DNA of 27,504 nt from Lactovum sp047974165. GTDB taxonomy: Bacteria; Bacillota; Bacilli; Lactobacillales; Streptococcaceae. Within the stretch, counting starts at the first letter, position 1, and each line of letters begins with the position of its first letter. Below, piece after piece: positions 8,415-15,456 of this stretch. Under the pieces are notes generated by a model. The model worked only from the letters and a program-made list of their open reading frames with translations. It searched no databases and was not told the DNA's origin. Made by a program: the position numbers and the translations under genes. Where the stretch lies: assembly GCA_047974165.1 (NCBI GenBank), contig JBKECB010000087.1:1-27504 (forward strand), in the 5' to 3' direction.

Positions 8415-8726
8415 TTATTTACTTTCTTCCTCTGTTTCTATCTCCGTCTCTTTTTTTAACTCTTCTACTTGTTCTTCTGACTCTTCAACTATTTCACTCT
8501 TTTTTTGAGATTTTAAATTATCAATTTCTTGTCTTAGATCAGAGAGCTCTTTCTCCAACATTTCAAGATGATGACGCTTGACTAACTCAGCCTCTAACTC
8601 TTCATCTGAAAAGTGAGAAAGATCTTTTTTAAAGTTAAAAATATGTGGACGATGCTCTTTATCTATTTGTGTATATAAAAGGATTAAAAGCTCCAAGGCG
8701 ATAATTACTAATATAAATGAAGACAT
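8415..8726 (-). CDS. Small membrane-anchored coiled-coil protein, function unknown
   Basis: A 103-residue protein that I do not recognise. Residues 2-18 (SSFILVIIALELLILLY) form one membrane helix. It is followed by a charged stretch with a heptad-like helix (about 38-75; FSDEELEAELVKRHHLEMLEKELSDLRQE in two parts) and a tail almost entirely of Glu, Ser, Lys and Thr. The layout suggests one N-terminal anchor and a cytoplasmic coiled coil, possibly oligomeric. ATG follows AAGGAG, and an extended -10 promoter lies upstream, so it is probably expressed. It sits between the zinc operon and rimP; nothing ties it to either. Its low-complexity tail limits homology inference. Confidence 0.8.
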   Translation of the reverse strand: MSSFILVIIALELLILLYTQIDKEHRPHIFNFKKDLSHFSDEELEAELVKRHHLEMLEKELSDLRQEIDNLKSQKKSEIVEESEEQVEELKKETEIETEEESK

Positions 8727-8751
8727 AACCGTACTCCTTACTTTTCTTTTG

Positions 8752-8760
8752 ATTATAACA
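8752..8760 (-). promoter_or_regulatory. Extended -10 promoter of the small membrane protein gene
   Basis: The minus strand reads TGTTATAAT, an extended -10 (TGn before a consensus TATAAT), with no good -35. The distance to the ATG (26 bases) leaves room for the ribosome site. No strong terminator is seen after the zinc operon (8761-8816), so read-through is also possible. Confidence 0.65.
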
Positions 8761-8816
8761 TAATATTTTTAATTTTTCTTTATTATCTACTTGGATTTAA
8801 CAGAGTAGTTTATAAT

Positions 8817-9638
8817 TTAAATTTTTCTCTTTATATATGCAATCATGGAAAAGAAAAGAAAGAGAAAAAGATTAGCTAAAACTACACTTGCTCCTGTCGG
8901 TGTTGCGTATATGTATGAAAAAACCAGACCCACAAAAAAACAAACTACTGAAATTACAGCTGAAGAAAGAGTTACTGTTATAAATTTTTTGCACAAACGC
9001 ATAGAAGTTAAGGCAGGAAAAATAATCAAACTAGAGATTAAAAGAGAGCCCATCATTCGCATTCCTAAAACAATTGTAATGGCTGTTAGAAAAGCAATAA
9101 GCATATTATAAATCTCTGTTTTTGTTCCAGTTGCTCTTGAGAAATTTTCATCAAAGCTAACGGCAAAGATTTTATTATAAAATAAAAGGAATAAAACTAA
9201 GACAATCGTAGCTAAAATAACGCTTAGGAATACATCTGACGAGCTCATAGCCAGAATACTCCCAAATAAATAATTATGAACATCTGTATTCATCCCTGTT
9301 GTCATTGCAATTACTGTCACACCAATAGCTAAAGCACTTGTAGAAATCAAGGCAATAGCTGCATCACCTCTTATTTTACTATTTTCACTGATACGTAAAA
9401 GGAAAAATGCCGCTAAGACAACAACAGGAATTGATACTGTCAGAGGAGTTGCATTCATTGCAGTTGCAATAGCCAGACTACCAAAACCTACATGAGACAA
9501 ACCATCTCCAATCATAGAATAACGCTTTAAGACCAAACTTACTCCTAAAAGAGATGCACATAAAGAGACAAGGAGTCCTACAATCATTGCACGTAATAAA
9601 AAAGTATAAGAAAACATTTCAAATAAAAGCTCAAACAC
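8817..9638 (-). CDS. znuB: Zinc ABC transporter permease (ABC-3 family)
   Basis: Membrane subunit of a high-affinity zinc (possibly manganese) importer, equivalent to AdcB/ZnuB/ZitP. The 273 residues form about eight hydrophobic helices. The family segment SLVLKRYSMIGDGLSHVGFG is visible at about 34-53, and GMRMMGSLLISSLIIFPALT near 192-211. The GTG start follows GGAGAGA and overlaps the ATPase gene by eight bases, implying coupled translation. It is the last gene of the zur-znuA-znuC-znuB operon. Confidence 0.93.
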   Translation of the reverse strand: MFELLFEMFSYTFLLRAMIVGLLVSLCASLLGVSLVLKRYSMIGDGLSHVGFGSLAIATAMNATPLTVSIPVVVLAAFFLLRISENSKIRGDAAIALISTSALAIGVTVIAMTTGMNTDVHNYLFGSILAMSSSDVFLSVILATIVLVLFLLFYNKIFAVSFDENFSRATGTKTEIYNMLIAFLTAITIVLGMRMMGSLLISSLIIFPALTSMRLCKKFITVTLSSAVISVVCFFVGLVFSYIYATPTGASVVLANLFLFLFFSMIAYIKRKI

Positions 9639-10341
9639 GTCTCTCTCCTCCTAAAAATTCATTTGCTAGTCTAGAGGTCACATAGTCTTCTTTTTTCGCA
9701 AAAAATGCTGTCCCATTTTCTAAATGAAGCACATGACTTGCATAGTTGACAACACTTGGAATATCATGTGAAACCATAATAATTGCAATATCCATTTCCT
9801 GATTAATCTTTTTAATCAACTGATAAAACTCTTGTGTCACTAAAGGATCCAAACCTGAGACTGGCTCATCTAATAATAGAATTTTTTTTGTTGCACAAAG
9901 AGCACGTGCTAAAAGCACACGTTGCTGTTGTCCTCCTGACAATTCACCATAACAATGCTGACGAAACTCATAAATTCCCAAGGCTTCCATATTTTTATTT
10001 GCCATCTCTCTATCTTTACGTCGATAAAATGGACTAAGACCTAAACTACTTAAACATCCTGATAGAACAACTTCATTAATACTCGCCGGAAAATCTCTTT
10101 GAATACTTGATTGCTGGGGGAGATAGCCAATTTCTTTAGCAACAAGACCGTCTCCCATCATAATTTTCCCAGACTCTACTGATTTTAATCCCAATAAACT
10201 TTTAATAAGCGTACTTTTTCCTGAGCCATTTTCACCAACAATACATAAATAGTCTTTACGATTAACTTCAAAATTTAAATCATAGATGACTTTTTTACCT
10301 TCATAAGCTAAAGATAATTCGTGACAACAAATAAGTGCCAT
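9631..10341 (-). CDS. znuC: Zinc ABC transporter ATP-binding protein
   Basis: Energises metal import with the adjacent permease. The 236 residues contain Walker A GENGSGKST (37-45), the signature LSGGQQQR, Walker B ILLLDEPVSGLD and the H-loop MVSHD. The small size and the QLPQQ-type Q-loop (GYLPQQSS) are typical of the Mn/Zn/Fe chelate class. Its ATG begins one base after the lipoprotein stop; the ribosome site AAGGAGG lies within the end of that gene. Confidence 0.95.
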   Translation of the reverse strand: MALICCHELSLAYEGKKVIYDLNFEVNRKDYLCIVGENGSGKSTLIKSLLGLKSVESGKIMMGDGLVAKEIGYLPQQSSIQRDFPASINEVVLSGCLSSLGLSPFYRRKDREMANKNMEALGIYEFRQHCYGELSGGQQQRVLLARALCATKKILLLDEPVSGLDPLVTQEFYQLIKKINQEMDIAIIMVSHDIPSVVNYASHVLHLENGTAFFAKKEDYVTSRLANEFLGGERRV

Positions 10342-10342
10342 A

Positions 10343-11836
10343 TTATTTTAGTGCCTCCTTTAAGTTTTTAACATTTTCTTGCATCAACTCAAGATAAGTA
10401 ACTCCTTCTTCCATTTCATCTTTCGTCACATTATGACAGGCATGAAGTTGAAGTACCTTTGCTCCTGTTTCTTCACTAATCGTCTGAGATATTTTCCCAC
10501 TTGAGAGTTCTGCATGGAAAACAACGGGAATTTTTTCTTCCTTAACTTTATCAATCAGAAAAGCAATCGTTGCAGCACTTGCTTCTGTCTCTGTTGAGCA
10601 ACCTGGAAAAGCAGCATAGTAATCTAATCCATAATCATCTGCAAAGTATCTAAAAGGGAAACGATCACCAAATAATAAAGTCTTACGACTTGCTTCTTCC
10701 ACTACTGAAGCAAAATCAGTATCTAATTGATCTAATTTTTCAAGATAAGCTTCAGTATTTTTATTATAATCCTCTGCATGCTCACTATCTATTTCTATCA
10801 AACTTTTAGAAAGTTTTTCTACAATTTTTTTTGCATTTTTAGGTGAAGTCCACACATGCTCATCATACTCTACTTCTTCCTCTTCTCCTTCATGAGATAA
10901 CATTTCTGTAGCCACTTCACTTCCTGTCAAATCTGAAGTATAGTAAGTTGGCCAGTTTTCCAATTCTTCTAAAAGAGCTTCTTGACTTTCATCTTCATCA
11001 GAAAAATAAATATGAAAATGTTCTGCATCTGTAGGTTCTATTCCATGGTCGCTAAACTGCACATATTTTGGAGCTGTACTTGTTTTATCAACAGCTTCAA
11101 ACAAATAACGCACCCCTCTACTTCCAGACTCATAAGTAAGAATTTTATAACCAGCATATTTATATTCTGATTTTGAAGATTTTCCATCTTTTATAAATTC
11201 AATCATTGAGTCTGTAATTTTTATCTCTTCTATATCTGTTTGATAACCCTTTTTATAATAATCTTCATAGTCAGAAACAGTCATCTCTGAATCAGTCTCA
11301 GCCTTTGCTTCCATCACCTTATCTAAAGTCCCATCTAAAAGATAAGGATACACAGACTGCCAGTCACCTGCCCAGTCTGATAGCTCACGATTTTTCACTT
11401 CTGAATCATCAAAAATACCTTCTTCATGGTTGTGATTATGATCATGCTCATCATCTTGCATTCCTTCAACTACTTTTTCTTCAACCGTATCGACTAAATC
11501 TGTCAATGCAATCACTTGCATCTGACTCGTGTCTACTGACTTTAAAATCTCCTCTACCCAAGTATCTGACTCACCACCAGAATAGATAAAAATATCTGCT
11601 TTTTCTATTTTGATCATATCCTGAGGTGTTGGCTCATAAGAGTGACTTTCTGAGCCTGGTGGAACAAGCATCGTCACTTCAGCATTCTCACCTGCTATTT
11701 GCTTGACAAAATCATAGGGTGCAAAAATTGTAGATACTACTGTTAAAGCCTTATCATTCGACATTTTTACTTGTGAGCAGCCACTAAATACAGATAGCAT
11801 TAATAAAGCTAAAACTGACATAACTATTTTTTTCAT
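10343..11836 (-). CDS. Zinc-binding lipoprotein with a ZinT domain nested inside ZnuA (AdcA-like)
   Basis: Substrate-binding lipoprotein of the zinc importer, 497 residues. A signal peptide ends in lipobox FSGC (Cys20). The first ZnuA lobe (about 30-125) carries SESHSYEPTP with ligand His65. Next come a His-rich loop HDHNHNH (131-137) and a ZinT/YodA domain (about 150-315) with WAGDWQSVYPYL, YVQFSDHGIEP (His264) and EHFHIYF (His273, His275). After that the ZnuA domain resumes at DEHVWTSPKNA (His327) and runs to the end. Thus ZinT interrupts ZnuA at its His-rich loop instead of following it as in pneumococcal AdcA. The third usual histidine is replaced by GDRFPFRYF (Asp391), a variant I associate with one Firmicutes ZnuA subgroup. 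It is the second gene of the operon, 38 bases after the regulator. Confidence 0.92.
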   Translation of the reverse strand: MKKIVMSVLALLMLSVFSGCSQVKMSNDKALTVVSTIFAPYDFVKQIAGENAEVTMLVPPGSESHSYEPTPQDMIKIEKADIFIYSGGESDTWVEEILKSVDTSQMQVIALTDLVDTVEEKVVEGMQDDEHDHNHNHEEGIFDDSEVKNRELSDWAGDWQSVYPYLLDGTLDKVMEAKAETDSEMTVSDYEDYYKKGYQTDIEEIKITDSMIEFIKDGKSSKSEYKYAGYKILTYESGSRGVRYLFEAVDKTSTAPKYVQFSDHGIEPTDAEHFHIYFSDEDESQEALLEELENWPTYYTSDLTGSEVATEMLSHEGEEEEVEYDEHVWTSPKNAKKIVEKLSKSLIEIDSEHAEDYNKNTEAYLEKLDQLDTDFASVVEEASRKTLLFGDRFPFRYFADDYGLDYYAAFPGCSTETEASAATIAFLIDKVKEEKIPVVFHAELSSGKISQTISEETGAKVLQLHACHNVTKDEMEEGVTYLELMQENVKNLKEALK

Positions 11837-11874
11837 TTTTTAATTTATCTCCTAAATTCTTATCAAAACTCTTA

Positions 11875-12285
11875 TCATTGAGTTTCTAGACAACTTTTAC
11901 AAGATCCATAAAAAACTGTTTTTGCCTGATTCACTTGAAAGCCATGATGGGCTAATAAATGTTCAGATAAATCTTCTAAAGAATCACATTTTAAATGGAT
12001 AATTTCACCACAATTTTCACATTTATAATGTGAATGTGCTTCATGGGGATCAGCAATATATTCATAGAAAGTACTTGCATTGCCAGCAATAATATACTTA
12101 CGTACCTGCCCATTTTTCACCAATTTATCTAGTTGTCTGTAAATTGTTGTTAAACCAACTTGTTTTTCTTGACTTTCAAAATACTGAGAGATCTGCTCGA
12201 CCGTTACATGTTCTCCTTGGATAGAAGCAATGTAGTCGAGAAGAATCCTTCCTTGCTTTGTTGTGTAACTTGATCTTTTTGGCAT
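11875..12285 (-). CDS. zur: Fur-family metalloregulator, probably Zur
   Basis: A 136-residue Fur-family repressor. The winged-helix domain includes the recognition helix GLTTIYRQLDKL (44-55). The C-terminal domain has structural zinc pairs C89-x-x-C92 and C129-x-x-C132, with a His-rich metal-sensing stretch HEAHSHYKC. Fur paralogues (Fur, PerR, Zur) are hard to tell apart by sequence; zinc is inferred because it heads the zinc transporter operon. Streptococci and L. lactis usually control this operon with a MarR-type regulator (AdcR/ZitR), so a Fur protein here is notable. ATG follows GGAGGAGGG. Boxes at its promoter suggest autoregulation. Confidence 0.9.
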   Translation of the reverse strand: MPKRSSYTTKQGRILLDYIASIQGEHVTVEQISQYFESQEKQVGLTTIYRQLDKLVKNGQVRKYIIAGNASTFYEYIADPHEAHSHYKCENCGEIIHLKCDSLEDLSEHLLAHHGFQVNQAKTVFYGSCKSCLETQ

Positions 12286-12302
12286 TTTTCCCTCCTCCTA
12301 TT

Positions 12303-12317
12303 TGAAAACCATTTTCA
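12303..12317 (-). promoter_or_regulatory. Fur/Zur-like operator box 1 (7-1-7)
   Basis: TGAAAACCATTTTCA is a 7-1-7 inverted repeat with six of seven positions symmetric, the layout of classical Fur-family boxes. It abuts the -10 box and covers the transcription start of the zur operon, where bound repressor would block initiation. Confidence 0.65.
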
Positions 12318-12345
12318 TTTTAACAAAAAGAAATTTAAATGTCAA
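12317..12345 (-). promoter_or_regulatory. Promoter of the zur-znuACB operon
   Basis: TTGACA (12345-12340) and TAAAAT (12322-12317) lie 17 bases apart on the minus strand. The -35 is consensus. The promoter is flanked by two Fur-like boxes, one on each side. Confidence 0.85.
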
Positions 12346-12347
12346 TT

Positions 12348-12362
12348 TGAAAGTCTTTTTCA
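12348..12362 (-). promoter_or_regulatory. Fur/Zur-like operator box 2 (7-1-7)
   Basis: TGAAAGTCTTTTTCA shares the TGAAA-N5-TTTCA frame of box 1. It lies just upstream of the zur -35 and 13 bases upstream of the -35 of the divergent flavoprotein promoter, so it could affect either direction. Confidence 0.5.
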
Positions 12363-12375
12363 ATTTAATTTCAAC

Positions 12376-12404
12376 TTTACTTATTTCCTCTAGATTGCTA
12401 TAAT
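12376..12404 (+). promoter_or_regulatory. Promoter of the divergent flavoprotein gene
   Basis: TTTACT (12376-12381) and consensus TATAAT (12399-12404) are 17 bases apart. The -10 ends six bases before the ATG at 12411, so transcription is expected to begin at or very near the A of the start codon. Confidence 0.75.
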
Positions 12405-12410
12405 CTAAAC

Positions 12411-13655
12411 ATGAAAAATTTTGATGTGATTGTTGTTGGTGCTGGACCTTCTGGAATGATGGCAGCTATTCAAGCAGCTGAAAATGGAGCGAAAGTAGCT
12501 CTCATTGATAAAAATAAAAGAGTTGGAAAAAAATTACTACTTACTGGAGGTGGACGCTGTAATGTAACAAATTCAGCTTCTACTGATGAGATTATTCAAA
12601 ATATCCCAGGAAATGGACGTTTCTTGCACTCTGCCCTTTCTCAATTTTCTAATCTTGATATTATTCAGTTTTTTGAAAATAATCATGTCAAACTTAAGGA
12701 AGAAGATCACGGACGTCTCTTCCCAGTAACAAATCAATCAAAAACAATTGTAGACGCTCTTTTCACAAAAATTTTAGCACTTCATATTAGTTATTTTCCT
12801 GAAAGTTCTGTCATAAAAATCTTAAAGGAAAATCAGAAAATTACAGGACTTGAAACTAAAAGTGAGCATTTCAAATCAGAAAAAATCATCCTTGCAACTG
12901 GAGGTAAAAGTTATCCTTCAACTGGCTCTAATGGAGATGGCTATCCTCTTTTAAAAAATCTAGGTCATCAGATTAGTCCACTTTATGCCACTGAATCTGC
13001 TTTAATTTCATCAGCTTCCTTTATTTTGGATAAAAGTTTACAAGGAATTAGTCTAACAGATATTTTACTTTCTGTACTAAATTCTAAAGGAAAACAAATT
13101 ATTTCCCATCAACATGACCTTCTTTTTACACATTTTGGTCTTTCAGGTCCTGCTGCTTTACGTTGTTCTAGCTTTATCAATCAGGAAAAAGAAAAAGGAC
13201 AAAAATCTGTAATTGTCAGTCTAGACCAATTCCCTCATTTATCTCAGGAAGTCTTACACCTTAAAATTAAAAAAGCTCTCGACTCTGATAAATCTATAAA
13301 AAATTCCTTATCATTTTTAAGTCAAGAACGTATGCTCATTTTTGCTTTAAATACTTTAAAAATCCATCCTAAAGCAAGTTCTAAATCAATTTCAAATAAA
13401 GTCATTAATGACCTTGTAACTTTCTTTAAATCCTTTCAAATTCCTATTGATAAAACTTTTCCTATAGAAAAATCATTTGTTACAGCAGGTGGAGTAAAAC
13501 TTAAAGAAATTCAACCTCAAACAATGGAAAGTAAGCTCGTTAAAGGTTTATATATAGTTGGAGAATTACTTGACATCAATGGTTACACTGGTGGTTACAA
13601 TATCAGTGCTGCTTTTGTAACTGGAGCTGTTGCTGGACGTCATGCCTCAAGATAA
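12411..13655 (+). CDS. NAD(P)/FAD-dependent oxidoreductase, HI0933/YhiN (BaiN-like) family
   Basis: A 414-residue flavoprotein of the HI0933/YhiN family; its physiological substrate is not known. The N-terminal FAD-binding motif is VIVVGAGPSGMMAA (GxGxxG at 10-15). The family motif TGGGRCN lies at 45-51 and LATGGKSYPSTGSNGDG follows. The C-terminal FAD contact is GELLDINGYTGGYNIS, completing the split Rossmann domain. It is the only clear plus-strand gene and is divergent from zur. No Shine-Dalgarno site precedes the ATG (CTATAATCTAAAC), and the -10 box is only six bases away, so the mRNA looks leaderless. An ideal terminator follows it. Confidence 0.93.
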   Translation: MKNFDVIVVGAGPSGMMAAIQAAENGAKVALIDKNKRVGKKLLLTGGGRCNVTNSASTDEIIQNIPGNGRFLHSALSQFSNLDIIQFFENNHVKLKEEDHGRLFPVTNQSKTIVDALFTKILALHISYFPESSVIKILKENQKITGLETKSEHFKSEKIILATGGKSYPSTGSNGDGYPLLKNLGHQISPLYATESALISSASFILDKSLQGISLTDILLSVLNSKGKQIISHQHDLLFTHFGLSGPAALRCSSFINQEKEKGQKSVIVSLDQFPHLSQEVLHLKIKKALDSDKSIKNSLSFLSQERMLIFALNTLKIHPKASSKSISNKVINDLVTFFKSFQIPIDKTFPIEKSFVTAGGVKLKEIQPQTMESKLVKGLYIVGELLDINGYTGGYNISAAFVTGAVAGRHASR

Positions 13656-13656
13656 T

Positions 13657-13695
13657 AAAAAAATAAAATCAGTACGAACTGATTTTATTTTTTTA
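13657..13695. terminator. Bidirectional terminator between flavoprotein and metS
   Basis: An A-rich then T-rich palindrome, AAAATCAGT - ACGA - ACTGATTTT with long A and T flanks, follows the flavoprotein stop directly and also ends at the metS stop codon. It should terminate both convergent units. Confidence 0.9.
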
Positions 13696-13800
13696 TTAAG
13701 GCTTTTTCTTTGTAAACTTCTCTATAAAAATAACAAATATCAAGCCTCCCCAAGTCACTAATAAGCCAAAAAGCATAAATAAAATTGATAGTCCATTCAT
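13696..13800 (-). CDS. metS: MetS-like small subunit of the NSS transporter
   Basis: A 34-residue protein, one hydrophobic helix then a basic tail (MNGLSILFMLFGL ... FIEKFTKKKP). ATG at 13800 follows AAAGGAG with six-base spacing and lies one base after the transporter stop codon, so the genes are surely cotranslated. MetS proteins of this size, with a single helix and basic end, partner NSS-family methionine/alanine importers (MetPS of Corynebacterium). The position, ribosome site and composition support the call. The stop codon abuts the terminator. Confidence 0.85.
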   Translation of the reverse strand: MNGLSILFMLFGLLVTWGGLIFVIFIEKFTKKKP

Positions 13801-13801
13801 A

Positions 13802-15316
13802 TTATTCTCCTTTACTGAGGTCATACTCTAAATCTTGTGGATTTTTCCATTTTACTTTAGTCATTACAACAGTTGCAACACAAAGAATGAGTAAAGTTCC
13901 AGCACCATAAAGAAGGAGAGCCTCTAACTTATAACCACCATAACCCTCTTTAAATAAAGTATAAACAAGAAAGGCAAGGTTAATCGTCAAAAATATAGGA
14001 ACAATAAATTTGATAGAGTAAATCCATGGTTGACCCACCTTTTGAATGGATACTTCATTTGCCATATCTTTAAATCGTTCTAATTTCAAAACATAAGCTA
14101 CTACGACTGCTTCAATAATTCCAACAGTAACAATAGCAAATGAATTAATAAAGAAATCTACAATATCTAAAATATAGAGACCTGCACCTGTTGCATAGAC
14201 TGAGCTTACCAAGAAACCAGCTAAGCAAATATATCGATACACTTTTTCACGTGGCCATTTAAACTTATCAGAAAATGGTGCAACAAAGGCTTCAGTCAAA
14301 CTGATAAAGGATGTAAATCCTGCAAATACTAAGCTAGCAAAGAAAGCTGTTGCTAAATAGGTACCAAATCCTCCCATTAGATTAAATGCTTTGGGAAATA
14401 CGACAAAAGCAAGACCAACTCCCTGTGAAACAACTTCATTAACAGCAACATTATTTTCTGCAGCCATATAACCTAAGATACCAAAAACACCAATCGCAAT
14501 CGTAAACTCAACAGCTGAGTTAGCCAAACCAGTAATATAAGCAGTATTTACAATATCACTCTTTTTAGGTAAATAACTGGCATAAGTTATCATAATTCCC
14601 ATCGCTACAGACAATGAAAAGAAAACTTGTGAAAAAGCTGCCAGCCAGATTTGAGGATTTAATAGAAGGGCAAAGTCTGGAGTAAATAAAACATTCAAAC
14701 CTTCCACAGCACCTTCAAGGGTTACTCCACGAAAAACAACAAATAAAAGACAGATTCCTAAAATAGGTAAAAGCACTTTATTTATTTTTTCAATACCCGA
14801 AGAAATAGAACGTGAACAAATAAAATAAGTACTCCCCCAGGTCAGCATAAGTCCCAGCCAGATCATCAAATTAAAATGATCAAAAGATAAAGGATCCGTT
14901 GATAGCTGTAAAAATTGACTGTTAAAATAAGCTTCTGTATCTGCTCCCCAAGACATTTTAATAGATAAAAAGAAATAATTAATCGCCCAAGAAATAATTG
15001 TACTATAGTACAAGATAATCATGGCACTGATAAATGTTGGCAGCCAACCTACCCACTCTAATTTTTTATGATTACGTGCAAAAGCAAGTGGTGATGAGCC
15101 TCTAAACTTACTTCCTATCACATACTCTAAAATAAGCAGGGGAATCGCTGCTGTAAAAACAGCAATAAAGTAAGGAATCAAGAAGCTTCCTCCTCCATTT
15201 TCATATAAAACGTAAGGAAAACGCCAAATATTTCCCAGACCCACCGCCGAACCTACTGCTGCGATTATAAAGCCAACTTTAGAATTAAAGCCTTGACGTG
15301 ATTGACTCTCTTCCAT
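13802..15316 (-). CDS. metP: Neurotransmitter:sodium symporter (NSS), probable methionine/alanine importer
   Basis: A sodium-coupled amino-acid transporter of the LeuT/NSS fold, 504 residues with about 11-12 membrane helices. The helix 1 sodium/substrate motif GSAVGLGNIWRFP lies at 22-34 and is nearly invariant in the family. Substrate is not readable directly; methionine or alanine is inferred from the metS-like partner directly downstream. ATG follows AAAGGAGGAG. An extended -10 and a perfect 14-base palindrome lie upstream. Confidence 0.88.
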   Translation of the reverse strand: MEESQSRQGFNSKVGFIIAAVGSAVGLGNIWRFPYVLYENGGGSFLIPYFIAVFTAAIPLLILEYVIGSKFRGSSPLAFARNHKKLEWVGWLPTFISAMIILYYSTIISWAINYFFLSIKMSWGADTEAYFNSQFLQLSTDPLSFDHFNLMIWLGLMLTWGSTYFICSRSISSGIEKINKVLLPILGICLLFVVFRGVTLEGAVEGLNVLFTPDFALLLNPQIWLAAFSQVFFSLSVAMGIMITYASYLPKKSDIVNTAYITGLANSAVEFTIAIGVFGILGYMAAENNVAVNEVVSQGVGLAFVVFPKAFNLMGGFGTYLATAFFASLVFAGFTSFISLTEAFVAPFSDKFKWPREKVYRYICLAGFLVSSVYATGAGLYILDIVDFFINSFAIVTVGIIEAVVVAYVLKLERFKDMANEVSIQKVGQPWIYSIKFIVPIFLTINLAFLVYTLFKEGYGGYKLEALLLYGAGTLLILCVATVVMTKVKWKNPQDLEYDLSKGE

Positions 15317-15349
15317 AAAACTCCTCCTTTAAAAATAATAATAATAAAT

Positions 15350-15363
15350 GCATATTAATATGC
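15350..15363 (-). promoter_or_regulatory. Perfect palindrome at the metPS transcription start, possible operator
   Basis: GCATATTAATATGC is a perfect 14-base palindrome a few bases after the expected start site. It has no U-tract, so a protein operator is more likely than a terminator. In AT-rich DNA such a palindrome could still be chance. Confidence 0.45.
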
Positions 15364-15370
15364 TGTTTTT

Positions 15371-15379
15371 ATTGTATCA
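15371..15379 (-). promoter_or_regulatory. Extended -10 promoter of metPS
   Basis: The minus strand reads TGATACAAT, an extended -10 with one mismatch in the hexamer; the -35 region is weak (CAATGA at 17 bases). Initiation is expected just upstream of the palindrome. Confidence 0.55.
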
Positions 15380-15456
15380 TATTTTTCTATTATTCATTGG
15401 ATTTTTATGTATTTTTCAGATTATTTACATATATTGTCTTTTTGTTTACTATTATT

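Noticed and set aside
8845..9111. Plus-strand basic 88-codon frame
   Set aside because: Antisense to the well-supported permease; Lys/Arg richness comes from complementing hydrophobic codons.
11858..11877. Direct repeat TCTTATCA spaced 12 bases at the end of zur
   Set aside because: Only two short copies, one overlapping the zur stop, in AT-rich sequence; no support as an operator.
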